From: Yersinia mollaretii ATCC 43969 | GTDB taxonomy: Bacteria; Pseudomonadota; Gammaproteobacteria; Enterobacterales; Enterobacteriaceae | NCBI RefSeq assembly: GCF_013282725.1 | Contig: NZ_CP054043.1 | Span: forward strand, 4,402,001 to 4,466,000 | Reading direction: 5' to 3' | DNA: 64,000 nucleotides | In this document: in pieces, positions 10,810-19,055 of the stretch | How the letters are laid out: each line of letters starts with the position of its first letter | How positions within the stretch are numbered: position 1 is the stretch's first letter | Notes under the pieces: generated by a model | What the model was told of the DNA's origin: nothing | Seen by the model: the letters and a program-made list of their open reading frames with translations, nothing else | The model's database searches: none | Translations under genes and position numbers: made by a program

Positions 10810-12200
10810 AGCTGCGCCCATCGTTTTAATTTTTCATCCAGATAATCAAAAGCCATTCCTGGCATATTAAGAATGCTATCCGGGACACCTCGCGTTTTCA
10901 GTCGTGGCTTCAGACCTATCAATTTTTGAGCTGTTTGCTGAAATGCTAAAAAAACATGCGTTGGGTCAGCAAGATCAGATAGTTCGGCAATAATAGCCTG
11001 CCAATTGAAGTTCCCCCCCTCTTCATACGGTGATCCCCATTGGGTGACTCTGACAATACCTTCTGGATCGGCTTTCATTGGTGCAAAATCATAAATCGGT
11101 GAAAGCCAGATACCTTCAGGCCGTTTAATTAATGCGGTATTACGCCCATGATTATCAGAATTACCAAAAGCAACATTCAATAAATCCCGCTGAACCATTT
11201 CAATAACGAGCGCTTCTACATTTAAAGGTTGGCCTAACTCCCTGACCCGATATTGAGATACTAATTTCCGTGATAACCTCCGGATGACATCGAAATGATT
11301 TAAGTGGCTGCCAGAAGCCGCATTCATGACAGAGTAAATAGACTCCAGTCCATATTGAACGCGTTTATTTTCAATAAAATCAATATCAAACCGAGGTAGC
11401 CACAATGAAGGATAATGTTCACCCTCTAGCAATTTCATCTTTTCGGTATTGATTGTATTGATTGTATTGATTGTATTGATTGTATTGATTGTATTGATTG
11501 TATTGATGCCAATACTGGCTAACTCCTGATAAAAGTAGTACTCGGCGCGCAAAATATCGCAATCAATAGGAGTACGTTTTCCTCTTGGGAATTTAACCAA
11601 ATAATGAGTATCTGGGTTATCGATGTCATTTTGAAACGTGTCTATCCAAATTTCATCATGGTTCGAACAGCATAACAGCAACTTTGGAGCCTCTCCCCCC
11701 GCGCCTGTTGCACCTCCCGCGGCAGCCCCCATCTGTTGGGCATATTCCAGAAATGAAGAATCACGCTCAATGACATCTTGCAATGTAAAACGGATATTCA
11801 TTAATTGGCTATCAGGATGCAATTCAGGTAAGGCTTCTTTTATTCGCATATTACCTACAGGTGCAATAGTCCCATTTTTAAGCAGAATATAATCTTGCTC
11901 ACTGGCAGACATTGATTGCAGCCCCAACTGATTGATCCAATAGCGGCGGCTTGCCCCTGCGGGCATGATGTCATCAAGAAAGGCAAACCACTGCTTAGAC
12001 GAATAAGTGTAAGCTAATTCAATAGGAAAATTTATACTGCAACTGAACTCATCATCACGATACATCCAGTCAACAGAATAATCACCGTCATAGCCTAATA
12101 CTGCGGAGCCTTGTCTTCCGCGCTCGGGGTCGGCAAAAACAAGCTCAGCAGCATCATGCCAAAATCCGTCATTAAAAATCTGTATCGTTAACTTTGCCAC
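10806..12200 (-). CDS. hipA: HipA-family serine/threonine kinase toxin
   Basis: Full-length HipA-like kinase, 464 residues. The N-terminal HipA_N domain (about 1-110) is followed by a glycine-rich loop (AGGATGAGGEAPK, about 161-173), a likely ATP-binding Lys in LVKFPRG (about 203), catalytic Asp349 in GNSDNHGRN and metal-binding Asp371 in YDFAP. In E. coli, HipA phosphorylates glutamyl-tRNA synthetase and causes growth arrest; the target here is not shown. The start is GTG after AAGGGGGAT. Residues 232-252 are seven exact Ile-Asn-Thr units encoded by a 9-bp DNA repeat. It is co-transcribed with hipB downstream. Confidence 0.88.
   Translation of the reverse strand: MAKLTIQIFNDGFWHDAAELVFADPERGRQGSAVLGYDGDYSVDWMYRDDEFSCSINFPIELAYTYSSKQWFAFLDDIMPAGASRRYWINQLGLQSMSASEQDYILLKNGTIAPVGNMRIKEALPELHPDSQLMNIRFTLQDVIERDSSFLEYAQQMGAAAGGATGAGGEAPKLLLCCSNHDEIWIDTFQNDIDNPDTHYLVKFPRGKRTPIDCDILRAEYYFYQELASIGINTINTINTINTINTINTINTEKMKLLEGEHYPSLWLPRFDIDFIENKRVQYGLESIYSVMNAASGSHLNHFDVIRRLSRKLVSQYRVRELGQPLNVEALVIEMVQRDLLNVAFGNSDNHGRNTALIKRPEGIWLSPIYDFAPMKADPEGIVRVTQWGSPYEEGGNFNWQAIIAELSDLADPTHVFLAFQQTAQKLIGLKPRLKTRGVPDSILNMPGMAFDYLDEKLKRWAQL
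11447..11507 (-). repeat. 9-bp in-frame tandem repeat inside hipA
   Basis: Six perfect copies of TATTGATTG plus seven further bases on the plus strand. Read as hipA they encode seven Ile-Asn-Thr units. The unit is a multiple of three, so changes in copy number would lengthen or shorten a loop without breaking the reading frame. Confidence 0.97.
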
Positions 12201-12210
12201 ACATCCCCCT

Positions 12211-12310
12211 TGAGTAGTATTTTGCTCAAATAAAAGAGAAGAACACTATTATGTGCAAAATATTACTCATTAAAAGTGATTAAGTCAAAATTAGAGCAAT
12301 ATTTTGCTCA
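12211..12310 (-). promoter_or_regulatory. Three evenly spaced hip operators
   Basis: Three 18-bp imperfect palindromes match TGAGCAAAATATTACTCA: 12211-12228 (reverse, TGAGCAAAATACTACTCA), 12252-12269 (TGTGCAAAATATTACTCA) and 12293-12310 (reverse, TGAGCAAAATATTGCTCT). Start-to-start distances are exactly 41 bp, about four helical turns, so the sites lie on one face of the DNA. They fill the space just upstream of the hipA start, with the nearest site about 10 bp away. They are most likely bound by the HipB-like antitoxin, alone or with HipA. The assignment is inference; the sequence matches are direct. Confidence 0.8.
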
Positions 12311-12435
12311 AAAAGAGCGTCTCTTCTTGCATCAAAAATGCTTAAAATCCCATAAATTGATCTAAATCATTTAAACCTTACAAAAATTGTGCGATGGCTG
12401 ATTTTCAGGGTGGTGGAGGTTACAATCCCCGGCTT

Positions 12436-12458
12436 TTAGCCCCCCTATGGGGGGGTTC
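12436..12458 (+). promoter_or_regulatory. GC hairpin in the yegQ leader
   Basis: AGCCCCCC (12438-12445) and GGGGGGGTT (12449-12457) face each other across TAT, 30 bp before the yegQ start, in otherwise AT-rich DNA. No T run follows, so it is not an obvious terminator. It could be a 5'-UTR structure or attenuator. Confidence 0.5.
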
Positions 12459-12488
12459 TGACTTGAACTCAGACTGAGAGCCAATACT

Positions 12489-13883
12489 ATGTCGCCATCT
12501 GCACTATCATCATCCATGCCTTTTACACCGGAACTGCTATCCCCAGCCGGTACACTTAAAAATATGCGCTACGCCTTCGCTTACGGTGCGGATGCGGTCT
12601 ATGCCGGTCAGCCGCGCTACAGCTTGCGGGTGCGCAATAATGAATTCAATCACGAGAATCTGGCATTAGGTATTCAGGAGGCCCACTCACTGGGTAAGCG
12701 CTTCTATGTGGTGGTGAATATTGCCCCCCATAACTCCAAACTGAAAACATTTCTGCGTGATTTAAAACCCGTGATTGATATGGGGCCAGATGCGCTGATT
12801 ATGTCTGATCCCGGCTTGATTATGCTGGTGCGAGAAGCGTTTCCGCAGATGGATATCCATCTCTCAGTGCAAGCAAATGCCGTCAACTGGGCGACAGTTA
12901 AATTCTGGCAGCAGATGGGCTTGACCCGCGTGATCCTCTCCCGTGAGTTATCACTGGAAGAGATTGCGGAAATCCGTGCACAAGTCCCTGAAATGGAACT
13001 AGAAGTGTTTGTCCATGGCGCACTGTGCATGGCCTATTCTGGCCGCTGCCTGCTCTCCGGTTATATCAATAAGCGCGATCCAAATCAGGGAACCTGCACC
13101 AATGCTTGCCGCTGGGAATATCATGTCCAGGAAGGCAAAGAGGACGATATCGGTAACATCGTCCATATTCACCAGCCCATTGCAGTGAAAAATGTCGAGC
13201 CAACACTGGGTATCGGCGCACCCACCGACAAAGTGTTTATGCTTGAAGAGGCGCAGCGTCCGGGCGAGTATATGACGGCCTCAGAAGATGAGCACGGCAC
13301 TTACATTATGAACTCAAAAGACCTGCGGGCGATCCAGCATGTCGAGCGCCTGACCCAATTGGGTGTGCATTCGCTAAAAATTGAGGGCCGGACCAAATCA
13401 TTTTACTATTGCGCCCGTACCGCTCAGGTCTACCGCCGCGCCATTGATGATGCTGTCGCGGGTAAACCTTTCGATCCGACCCTGTTGACCACACTGGAAG
13501 GTCTGGCCCATCGCGGCTATACCGAAGGTTTCTTACGTCGCCACGTGCATGAAGACCAACAAACTTACGACTACGGCTATTCAGTTTCAGAGCGCCAGCA
13601 GTTTGTCGGCGAGTTTACCGGTGTGCGCCGTGATGGTTTAGCCGAAGTGGTGGTCAAAAACAAATTTTCGGTCGGTGATAGTGTTGAGTTGATGACGCCC
13701 AACGGCAATATCCAGTTCACCCTTGAGAGTATGCAGGATAAAAAAGGCCAGCCTGCGGATATTGCTCCGGGTAATGGGCATATCATGTATTTGCCTATCC
13801 CGGCAGACATTAATGTAGAATATGGCTTGCTAATCCGTAATCTGAACGGAACAAATAGCCGTAATCCCCATGAAAAAGCGTAA
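12489..13883 (+). CDS. yegQ: YegQ/TrhP, U32-family tRNA hydroxylation protein
   Basis: Peptidase-U32-like protein of 464 residues. In E. coli this protein (TrhP) is needed for prephenate-dependent 5-hydroxylation of uridine 34 in several tRNAs. The U32 signature is present in VFVHGALCMAYSGRC, and further cysteines occur in QGTCTNACRW. Similarity to E. coli YegQ begins at PFTPELLSPAGTLKNM. The upstream ATG at 12489 adds nine residues; the ATG at 12516 gives the E. coli-like N terminus but has no visible ribosome site, whereas 12489 follows GAGAGCC. The choice remains uncertain. Confidence 0.93.
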   Translation: MSPSALSSSMPFTPELLSPAGTLKNMRYAFAYGADAVYAGQPRYSLRVRNNEFNHENLALGIQEAHSLGKRFYVVVNIAPHNSKLKTFLRDLKPVIDMGPDALIMSDPGLIMLVREAFPQMDIHLSVQANAVNWATVKFWQQMGLTRVILSRELSLEEIAEIRAQVPEMELEVFVHGALCMAYSGRCLLSGYINKRDPNQGTCTNACRWEYHVQEGKEDDIGNIVHIHQPIAVKNVEPTLGIGAPTDKVFMLEEAQRPGEYMTASEDEHGTYIMNSKDLRAIQHVERLTQLGVHSLKIEGRTKSFYYCARTAQVYRRAIDDAVAGKPFDPTLLTTLEGLAHRGYTEGFLRRHVHEDQQTYDYGYSVSERQQFVGEFTGVRRDGLAEVVVKNKFSVGDSVELMTPNGNIQFTLESMQDKKGQPADIAPGNGHIMYLPIPADINVEYGLLIRNLNGTNSRNPHEKA

Positions 13884-13901
13884 CGCGAAACAATAAAAAT
13901 G

Positions 13902-13927
13902 AATGCCATCGCTAAGGTGGCATTTTT
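13902..13927 (+). terminator. yegQ terminator
   Basis: Seven-base inverted repeat AATGCCA / TGGCATT followed by TTTT, about 20 bp after the yegQ stop and before the cyaR promoter. It separates the two transcripts. Confidence 0.8.
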
Positions 13928-13935
13928 AGCAAATA

Positions 13936-13978
13936 TTAGAATTAGATCACATCAATTATAATGCCGCTGGGGTAGCAT
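13936..13978 (+). promoter_or_regulatory. cyaR promoter with CRP site
   Basis: A CRP-like site (TTAGA, six bases, TCACA; 13936-13951) has a good right half and a weak left half. A -10-like TAGCAT at 13973-13978 would place the transcription start near 13985 and the CRP centre near -41.5, a class II arrangement. A perfect TATAAT at 13957-13962 is an alternative -10 but fits neither the known sRNA length nor the CRP position. cyaR is CRP-activated in E. coli. Confidence 0.6.
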
Positions 13979-13984
13979 AGCTCG

Positions 13985-14075
13985 AGTACAATCAAGAACT
14001 AAAAAAGTTTTAAAACAAGACTAGGAACCACCTCCTTGGCTAGCCCAATCTCCCTTGGGCTGGCCTTTTCTTTTT
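13985..14075 (+). ncRNA. cyaR: CyaR small regulatory RNA
   Basis: The core AGGAACCACCTCCTTGGC (14023-14040) matches the seed loop of E. coli CyaR almost exactly. It is followed by a terminator, GGCTAGCCCAA / TTGGGCTGGCC, and a TTTTCTTTTT tract. The position directly downstream of yegQ is the same as in E. coli. CyaR is an Hfq-dependent, cAMP-CRP-controlled sRNA that represses ompX, luxS, nadE and yqaE by pairing through the CCUCC region. The 5' end here is inferred from length and promoter; the first 35 bases differ from E. coli. Confidence 0.9.
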
Positions 14076-14449
14076 CACCTCCATCAGATTGATTTTAATC
14101 GATTTTTAATTTTTTTATTATTAGTGATTCTTGTTAAGCTATTAAGTAATAATAAAAAATCCCCGTAAAATGAATAACTCCATCTCAAATAATAACTATT
14201 TCAGTTAATTTGGGATGATAATAATCCCTATCTTTATTCAACCTAACATTCATTGAACCTTTCAATTATTCTGATATTTCCATAAGAGATAAAAAGGGTC
14301 AATAGGCAGCAAGTGAATGAATTCCACTAAATTTGCTTAGCCAAATCGCCGAGGCTAAAGGTGAGGCACTTCAGGTAAGAAGAGAATAGGTAAATTAAGC
14401 AAATATGAGTTACTGTTACCGTTATTACAGAAATGATCTGGAGCAAGTT
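14076..14449 (+). other. AT-rich leader of yegS
   Basis: About 370 bp between the cyaR terminator and yegS. It is AT-rich and has no convincing ORF, repeat or terminator. It presumably holds the yegS promoter. A short in-frame extension from ATG 14405 ([15 protein letters not shown]) is not considered coding. Confidence 0.5.
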
Positions 14450-15349
14450 ATGACCCCAACGCCGTGTGCCCTTCTGGTTTTAAACGGTAAAGAGTCCGGT
14501 AATCTTGAGGTTCGCGATGCCGTCAAAAATCTACGAGAGGAAGGAGTCACACTTCATGTTCGGGTCACTTGGGAACAAGGTGATGCGAAACGTTATGTCG
14601 AAGAAGCCGCCATTCTGGGGGTGGATGCCGTCATTGCTGGCGGCGGCGATGGCACGATTAATGAGGTGACAACCGCATTGATGGTCATACCCGCCGAAAG
14701 TCGCCCCGATTTGGGTATCTTGCCGCTCGGCACCGCCAACGATTTTGCCACCAGTTGCAACATTCCGCTGCAAATAGAAAACGCACTGCAATTGGCCGTT
14801 AAAGGCCGCGCCGTGACCATAGATGTCGCACAAGTGAATGACGAGCACTATTTTATCAATATGGCGACGGGGGGTTTTGGGACTCGGATCACCACAGAGA
14901 CGCCCCAAAAACTCAAAGCTGTCTTGGGTGGCGCTTCCTACTTTATTCATGGCCTGATGCGCATGGATGCCATTAAAGCCGATAGCTGTGAAATCCATGG
15001 GCCTGAGTTCGACTGGGCAGGTGATGCATTGGTGATAGGAATAGGTAATGGTCGGCAAGCCGGTGGCGGGCAACCACTATGCCCCGATGCACTGATTAAT
15101 GATGGCCTGCTGCAATTGCGTTTATTGACGGCCGAAGAGTTGCTTCCTGCCCTACTGACCAGTGTATTCAGCGGCGAGAAAAATAAAAATGTGGTGGAGG
15201 CCACCCTTCCTTGGCTGGAAATTACTGCGCCGCACGAAATCATCTTTAATCTGGATGGTGAACCCTTGTCAGGCAAATATTTCCGCATTGAAATTATTCC
15301 CAATGCCATCCAGTGCCGCTTACCCCCAAATTGCGCACTGCTCGGTTAA
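14450..15349 (+). CDS. yegS: YegS, lipid kinase
   Basis: Diacylglycerol-kinase-family lipid kinase of 299 residues, the same length as E. coli YegS, which phosphorylates phosphatidylglycerol in vitro. The catalytic-domain signature [11 protein letters not shown] (about 63-73) and PLGTANDFA (about 94-102) are both present, as is NLDGEPL near the C terminus. The ATG at 14450 follows GGAG by six bases and gives the standard length; a longer reading from 14405 has no ribosome site. Confidence 0.94.
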   Translation: MTPTPCALLVLNGKESGNLEVRDAVKNLREEGVTLHVRVTWEQGDAKRYVEEAAILGVDAVIAGGGDGTINEVTTALMVIPAESRPDLGILPLGTANDFATSCNIPLQIENALQLAVKGRAVTIDVAQVNDEHYFINMATGGFGTRITTETPQKLKAVLGGASYFIHGLMRMDAIKADSCEIHGPEFDWAGDALVIGIGNGRQAGGGQPLCPDALINDGLLQLRLLTAEELLPALLTSVFSGEKNKNVVEATLPWLEITAPHEIIFNLDGEPLSGKYFRIEIIPNAIQCRLPPNCALLG

Positions 15350-15417
15350 ATCTCAACTCATGGGTTAACTGCGGTTAGCTCATGATTGACTTCTATTTTC
15401 ACCTCTCTCTACTCCCC

Positions 15418-15447
15418 CCTAATCCTAATCCTAATCCTAATCCTAAT
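15418..15447 (+). repeat. Hexanucleotide repeat (CCTAAT)5
   Basis: Five exact tandem copies of CCTAAT, 70 bp downstream of yegS in non-coding DNA. A possible slippage site, with no coding consequence visible. Confidence 0.95.
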
Positions 15448-15530
15448 ACTGGCAAGGCTTCAGTCATCGTTAGTCTATTTTCAACCCAAAAACTTTCATT
15501 TCAATCCAATTTTCTTTTATTTATAACATT

Positions 15531-15561
15531 CAATTTGAAAGATTTATCTTTCAAATTGTGA
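15531..15561 (+). promoter_or_regulatory. srl operator-like palindrome and CRP half-site
   Basis: A perfect 11-bp inverted repeat, CAATTTGAAAG (15531-15541) and CTTTCAAATTG (15548-15558), is separated by ATTTAT, with TGTGA overlapping its right end (15557-15561). It lies about 200 bp upstream of srlA in the 407-bp region before the operon. It is a good candidate binding site for SrlR or GutM, with a CRP half-site (TGTGA; the opposite half is poor). A second small hairpin, AAACCTT/AAGGTTT (15699-15718), precedes the srlA ribosome site. Confidence 0.6.
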
Positions 15562-15696
15562 TCTATATACGATAAATAGATCTAAAAAGTGTTTATGGTA
15601 GTTCGCATGGCGATAGACAAGATACTGAGGTTGACTCTACTACCCCAGCATTTTGAAACCATTTTATTATGTGGTATTTAAAATTTCTTTTCATAA

Positions 15697-16305
<609 letters not shown>

Positions 16306-16340
16306 TATGTAAATCATATACATAATGTGTGGAGCAGATC

Positions 16341-17363
16341 ATGAGTGAATTTATCCGGATTGAAAAAGGCGAAGGCGGCTGGGGTGGGCCATTAGTGCTG
16401 CCAATCGTCCCCGGTAAAAAAATTGTTTATATCACTGCGGGCACTCGCCCGGCGATTATTGACCGTATTAGCGAACTGACTGGCTGGGAAGCAGTAGATG
16501 GCTTTAAAGAGGGTGAGCCGCCAGCGGAAGAGATCGCGGTCGCCATTATTGACTGCGGCGGCACCCTGCGCTGTGGCCTCTATCCCAAACGCCGGATTCC
16601 AACGGTCAACATCCATTCAACCGGTCAATCCGGACCGATGGCGCAATACATTCTGGAAGATATTTATGTCTCCGGTGTTCGCGAAAAGAATATCCAGAAA
16701 ATCAGCGGAACCGAGCAAGCAACCGCCACTGTCGTGCCAACAGAACCACAAGCCGCTGTAGCAGCGAAAGCAGCCGAAAACAGCGCGGCCAAGGGGCGTG
16801 ATTACGACACCAGCAAGAAAATCACCGAACAGAGTGATGGTTTGTTGGCAAAAGTGGGCATGGGGATGGGGTCCGTCGTGGCGGTCTTCTTCCAGTCAGG
16901 CCGCGACACCATTGATACCGTCCTGAAAACTATCCTGCCCTTTATGGCCTTCGTTTCGGCATTAATCGGCATCATCATGGCCTCCGGTTTGGGCGATTTT
17001 ATTGCTCATGGCTTAACACCACTGGCGAGCAGCCCGATAGGGTTAGTGCTTCTGGCGCTGATCTGCTCCTTCCCGCTGTTGTCACCTTTCTTAGGCCCTG
17101 GGGCGGTGATTGCACAAGTTATCGGCGTATTAGTGGGGGTACAAATTGGTTTGGGGAATATCCCACCACAATTAGCCCTGCCAGCACTATTCGCGATAAA
17201 TGCTCAGGCGGCGTGTGACTTTATCCCTGTGGGTCTCTCTCTGGCTGAAGCGAAGCAAGATACCGTGCGGGTTGGCGTCCCATCCGTGCTGGTTGGCCGC
17301 TTCCTGACGGGTGCACCGACAGTATTGATTGCCTGGGCAGTATCGGCCTTTATCTATCAGTAA
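16341..17363 (+). CDS. srlE: Glucitol/sorbitol PTS enzyme IIBC (SrlE)
   Basis: 340 residues: an N-terminal IIB domain with the phosphorylated cysteine probably in [13 protein letters not shown], an Ala/Glu-rich linker (about 120-150), and a membrane IIC1 domain ([40 protein letters not shown]). The linker is longer than in E. coli SrlE (319 residues). The ATG at 16341 follows GGAGCAGATC; an upstream GTG at 16329 overlaps that ribosome site and is rejected. Ends [20 protein letters not shown] and beyond, as in the family. Confidence 0.95.
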   Translation: MSEFIRIEKGEGGWGGPLVLPIVPGKKIVYITAGTRPAIIDRISELTGWEAVDGFKEGEPPAEEIAVAIIDCGGTLRCGLYPKRRIPTVNIHSTGQSGPMAQYILEDIYVSGVREKNIQKISGTEQATATVVPTEPQAAVAAKAAENSAAKGRDYDTSKKITEQSDGLLAKVGMGMGSVVAVFFQSGRDTIDTVLKTILPFMAFVSALIGIIMASGLGDFIAHGLTPLASSPIGLVLLALICSFPLLSPFLGPGAVIAQVIGVLVGVQIGLGNIPPQLALPALFAINAQAACDFIPVGLSLAEAKQDTVRVGVPSVLVGRFLTGAPTVLIAWAVSAFIYQ

Positions 17364-17426
17364 GAGTTATCGATTAGCTAAAACGTAAAGATTTCTGTAA
17401 TACATTCAACGGTTAAGGATGTACGT

Positions 17427-17789
17427 ATGAATACTATTTATCAGACAACCATTACCAATATCGGCGACAGCGCCCGCGAGGCGCTGCTTGATGACATGCT
17501 CATCACCTTCCGCGAAGGCGCTCCCAAAGATATTGAAGAGTTCTGTTTTATCCACCAGCACAGCACCACTGATGGGGAGTTACAGGCGGGCAACATTATG
17601 GAACTGGCGCAACTGCGCTATGTGATCACGGCGGTGGGCGAAGTGGCCACCCAAAACCTGCGGGAGCTGGGCCACGTCACTATCCGATTCAATGGTGATA
17701 AGCAGCCCGAGTTCCCCGGTTCCATCCATGTGAATGGCCCGACACCCAGTGATATTCCGGTCGGCAGCGCATTGAAATTTAGTCGTTAA
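17427..17789 (+). CDS. srlB: Glucitol/sorbitol PTS enzyme IIA (SrlB)
   Basis: Cytoplasmic IIA domain of 120 residues that passes phosphate from HPr to SrlE. The phosphorylatable histidine is His43 in EEFCFIHQH. REGAPKDIEEF and LRELGHVTIRFNG are also conserved. The ATG follows AAGGATGTACGT. Its stop is followed by a cluster of ERIC-type sequence before srlD, which would place a strong RNA structure between the two genes. Confidence 0.95.
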   Translation: MNTIYQTTITNIGDSAREALLDDMLITFREGAPKDIEEFCFIHQHSTTDGELQAGNIMELAQLRYVITAVGEVATQNLRELGHVTIRFNGDKQPEFPGSIHVNGPTPSDIPVGSALKFSR

Positions 17790-17808
17790 TTTATTTATCA
17801 ATTTATAT

Positions 17809-17862
17809 CCGACGTACTTGGAGTTGCAGCGCTTTTAGTTGCAACTTCAAGTGTGAAGGATA
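17809..17862 (+). repeat. Short, internally deleted ERIC copy
   Basis: The left end (CTTGGAGTTGCAGCG) is joined almost directly to the right end (GTTGCAACTTCAAGTGTGAA) without the central inverted repeat. It stands immediately in front of a full copy. Confidence 0.7.
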
Positions 17863-17986
17863 TTAGCCAAAGTCATTGGAGTTGCAGCAAGGCAACCAAC
17901 GAACGAATCCCAATGAGCTGACATCAGTCAGTGATTTGGGTAAGTGAGTGCAGCTAACACCGCTGCAACTTCAAGTACGAAGGATA
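17863..17986 (+). repeat. ERIC element between srlB and srlD
   Basis: Full-length copy with left block (CATTGGAGTTGCAGCAAGG), centre (CCCAATGAGCTGACATCAGT, then CAGTGATTTGGG) and right block (CTGCAACTTCAAGTACGAAG). It ends just before the srlD ribosome site (GGAGG at 17989-17993). Confidence 0.88.
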
Positions 17987-17998
17987 ATGGAGGTGTAT

Positions 17999-18784
17999 AT
18001 GTCACAACAACAAGTCGCAGTAGTCATTGGTGGTGGACAAACTCTGGGCGCATTCTTGTGCCACGGTCTTGCCGAAGCGGGTTATAAAGTGGCGGTTGCT
18101 GATTTAAATTCAGATAACGCACAATTGGTCGCGGATCAGATTAATGCAGAGTATGGCGCAGATATCGCCCGTGGTTTTCAGGTTGATGCCACCAATGAAA
18201 GCAGCGTAGAGATGCTGGCAAAAGCAGTCGATCAGCGCTTTCATCAAACAGATTTATTGGTTTACAGTGCCGGTATCGCCAAAGCCGCGCCGATTACAGA
18301 TTTCCCGTTAGATGATTTTGACCGCTCATTGCAGGTGAATTTGGTGGGCTATTTCTTGTGCGCCCGTGAGTTCTCTCGGTTAATGATTCGTGATGGTAAT
18401 GGCGGACGCATTATCCAAATCAATTCCAAATCGGGTAAAGTGGGCAGCAAACATAACTCTGGTTACAGTGCAGCGAAGTTTGGCGGTGTCGGCCTGACAC
18501 AATCACTGGCATTGGATTTGGCGGATTATGGAATTACCGTGCATTCACTGATGTTAGGTAACTTACTTAAATCGCCGATGTTCCAATCACTTTTACCGCA
18601 GTACGCCGCTAAGTTAGGCATTAAGCCAGAAGAAGTTGAGAAGTACTATACCGATAAAGTCCCCCTAAAACGGGGTTGTGATTATCAAGATGTGCTGAAC
18701 ACCCTGCTGTTCTACGCCAGTGATAAAGCCGCCTATTGCACCGGCCAATCCATCAATATCACTGGCGGGCAGGTGATGTTTTAA
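17999..18784 (+). CDS. srlD: Sorbitol-6-phosphate 2-dehydrogenase (SrlD)
   Basis: NAD-dependent short-chain dehydrogenase of 261 residues converting D-sorbitol 6-phosphate to fructose 6-phosphate in the cytoplasm. The nucleotide-binding turn is VIGGGQTLGAFL and the catalytic pair is Tyr156-x3-Lys160 in GYSAAKFGG, with the family serine in NSKSGKVG. The ATG at 17999 follows TGGAGGTGTAT. An earlier in-frame ATG at 17948 would make the ERIC sequence coding and has no support. Confidence 0.95.
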   Translation: MSQQQVAVVIGGGQTLGAFLCHGLAEAGYKVAVADLNSDNAQLVADQINAEYGADIARGFQVDATNESSVEMLAKAVDQRFHQTDLLVYSAGIAKAAPITDFPLDDFDRSLQVNLVGYFLCAREFSRLMIRDGNGGRIIQINSKSGKVGSKHNSGYSAAKFGGVGLTQSLALDLADYGITVHSLMLGNLLKSPMFQSLLPQYAAKLGIKPEEVEKYYTDKVPLKRGCDYQDVLNTLLFYASDKAAYCTGQSINITGGQVMF

Positions 18785-18795
18785 GGCTGTAAACA

Positions 18796-18827
18796 CCCGA
18801 ATCACTGACTCGCACCAGTGATTCGGG
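18796..18827 (+). repeat. Perfect 12-bp inverted repeat after srlD
   Basis: CCCGAATCACTG (18796-18807) and CAGTGATTCGGG (18816-18827) with an 8-nt loop, 12 bp after the srlD stop. The arms match the ERIC core, so this is probably a remnant of a further copy. Without a T run it is more likely an RNA processing or 3'-end stability hairpin than a terminator. Confidence 0.75.
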
Positions 18828-18835
18828 TAATCATG

Positions 18836-18930
18836 ACAGCAAACGAAAGCATCCCGATGAGCTTACATGAGTAAGTGATTCGGGTAAGTGAGTGCAGCTA
18901 ACGCCGTTTCAGCCCCAAGGGAGAAGAGTC
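18836..18930 (+). repeat. ERIC element, first of two between srlD and gutM
   Basis: Contains CATCCCGATGAGCTTACATG, AGTAAGTGATTCGGGTAAG and GTGCAGCTAACGCCG, the ERIC core and right part. It ends GCCCCAAGGGAGAAGAGT and is nearly identical to the next copy, which suggests recent duplication. Confidence 0.88.
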
Positions 18931-18932
18931 TT

Positions 18933-19052
18933 ACTCAAAGCCATTGGGGTTGCAGCAAGGCAGCAAACGAAAGCATCCCGATGAGCTTACATGAGTAAGT
19001 GATTCGGGTGAATGAGTGCAGCTAACGCCGCTGCAGCGCCAAGGGAGAAGAG
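18933..19052 (+). repeat. ERIC element carrying the gutM ribosome site
   Basis: Full copy from CAAAGCCATTGGGGTTGCAG to GCGCCAAGGGAGAAGAG. The last bases, AAGGGAG, stand 9-10 bases before the gutM ATG and are its only visible Shine-Dalgarno sequence. Confidence 0.88.
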
Positions 19053-19055
19053 TAA

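Noticed and set aside
10806..10821. Earlier hipB start at 10821
   Set aside because: In frame, but the ATG at 10809 gives the usual ATGA overlap with hipA; both remain possible.
13957..13962. TATAAT as the cyaR -10 box
   Set aside because: It would put the CRP site near -25 and make the sRNA over 100 nt, unlike the E. coli arrangement; TAGCAT at 13973 fits better. It is not fully excluded.
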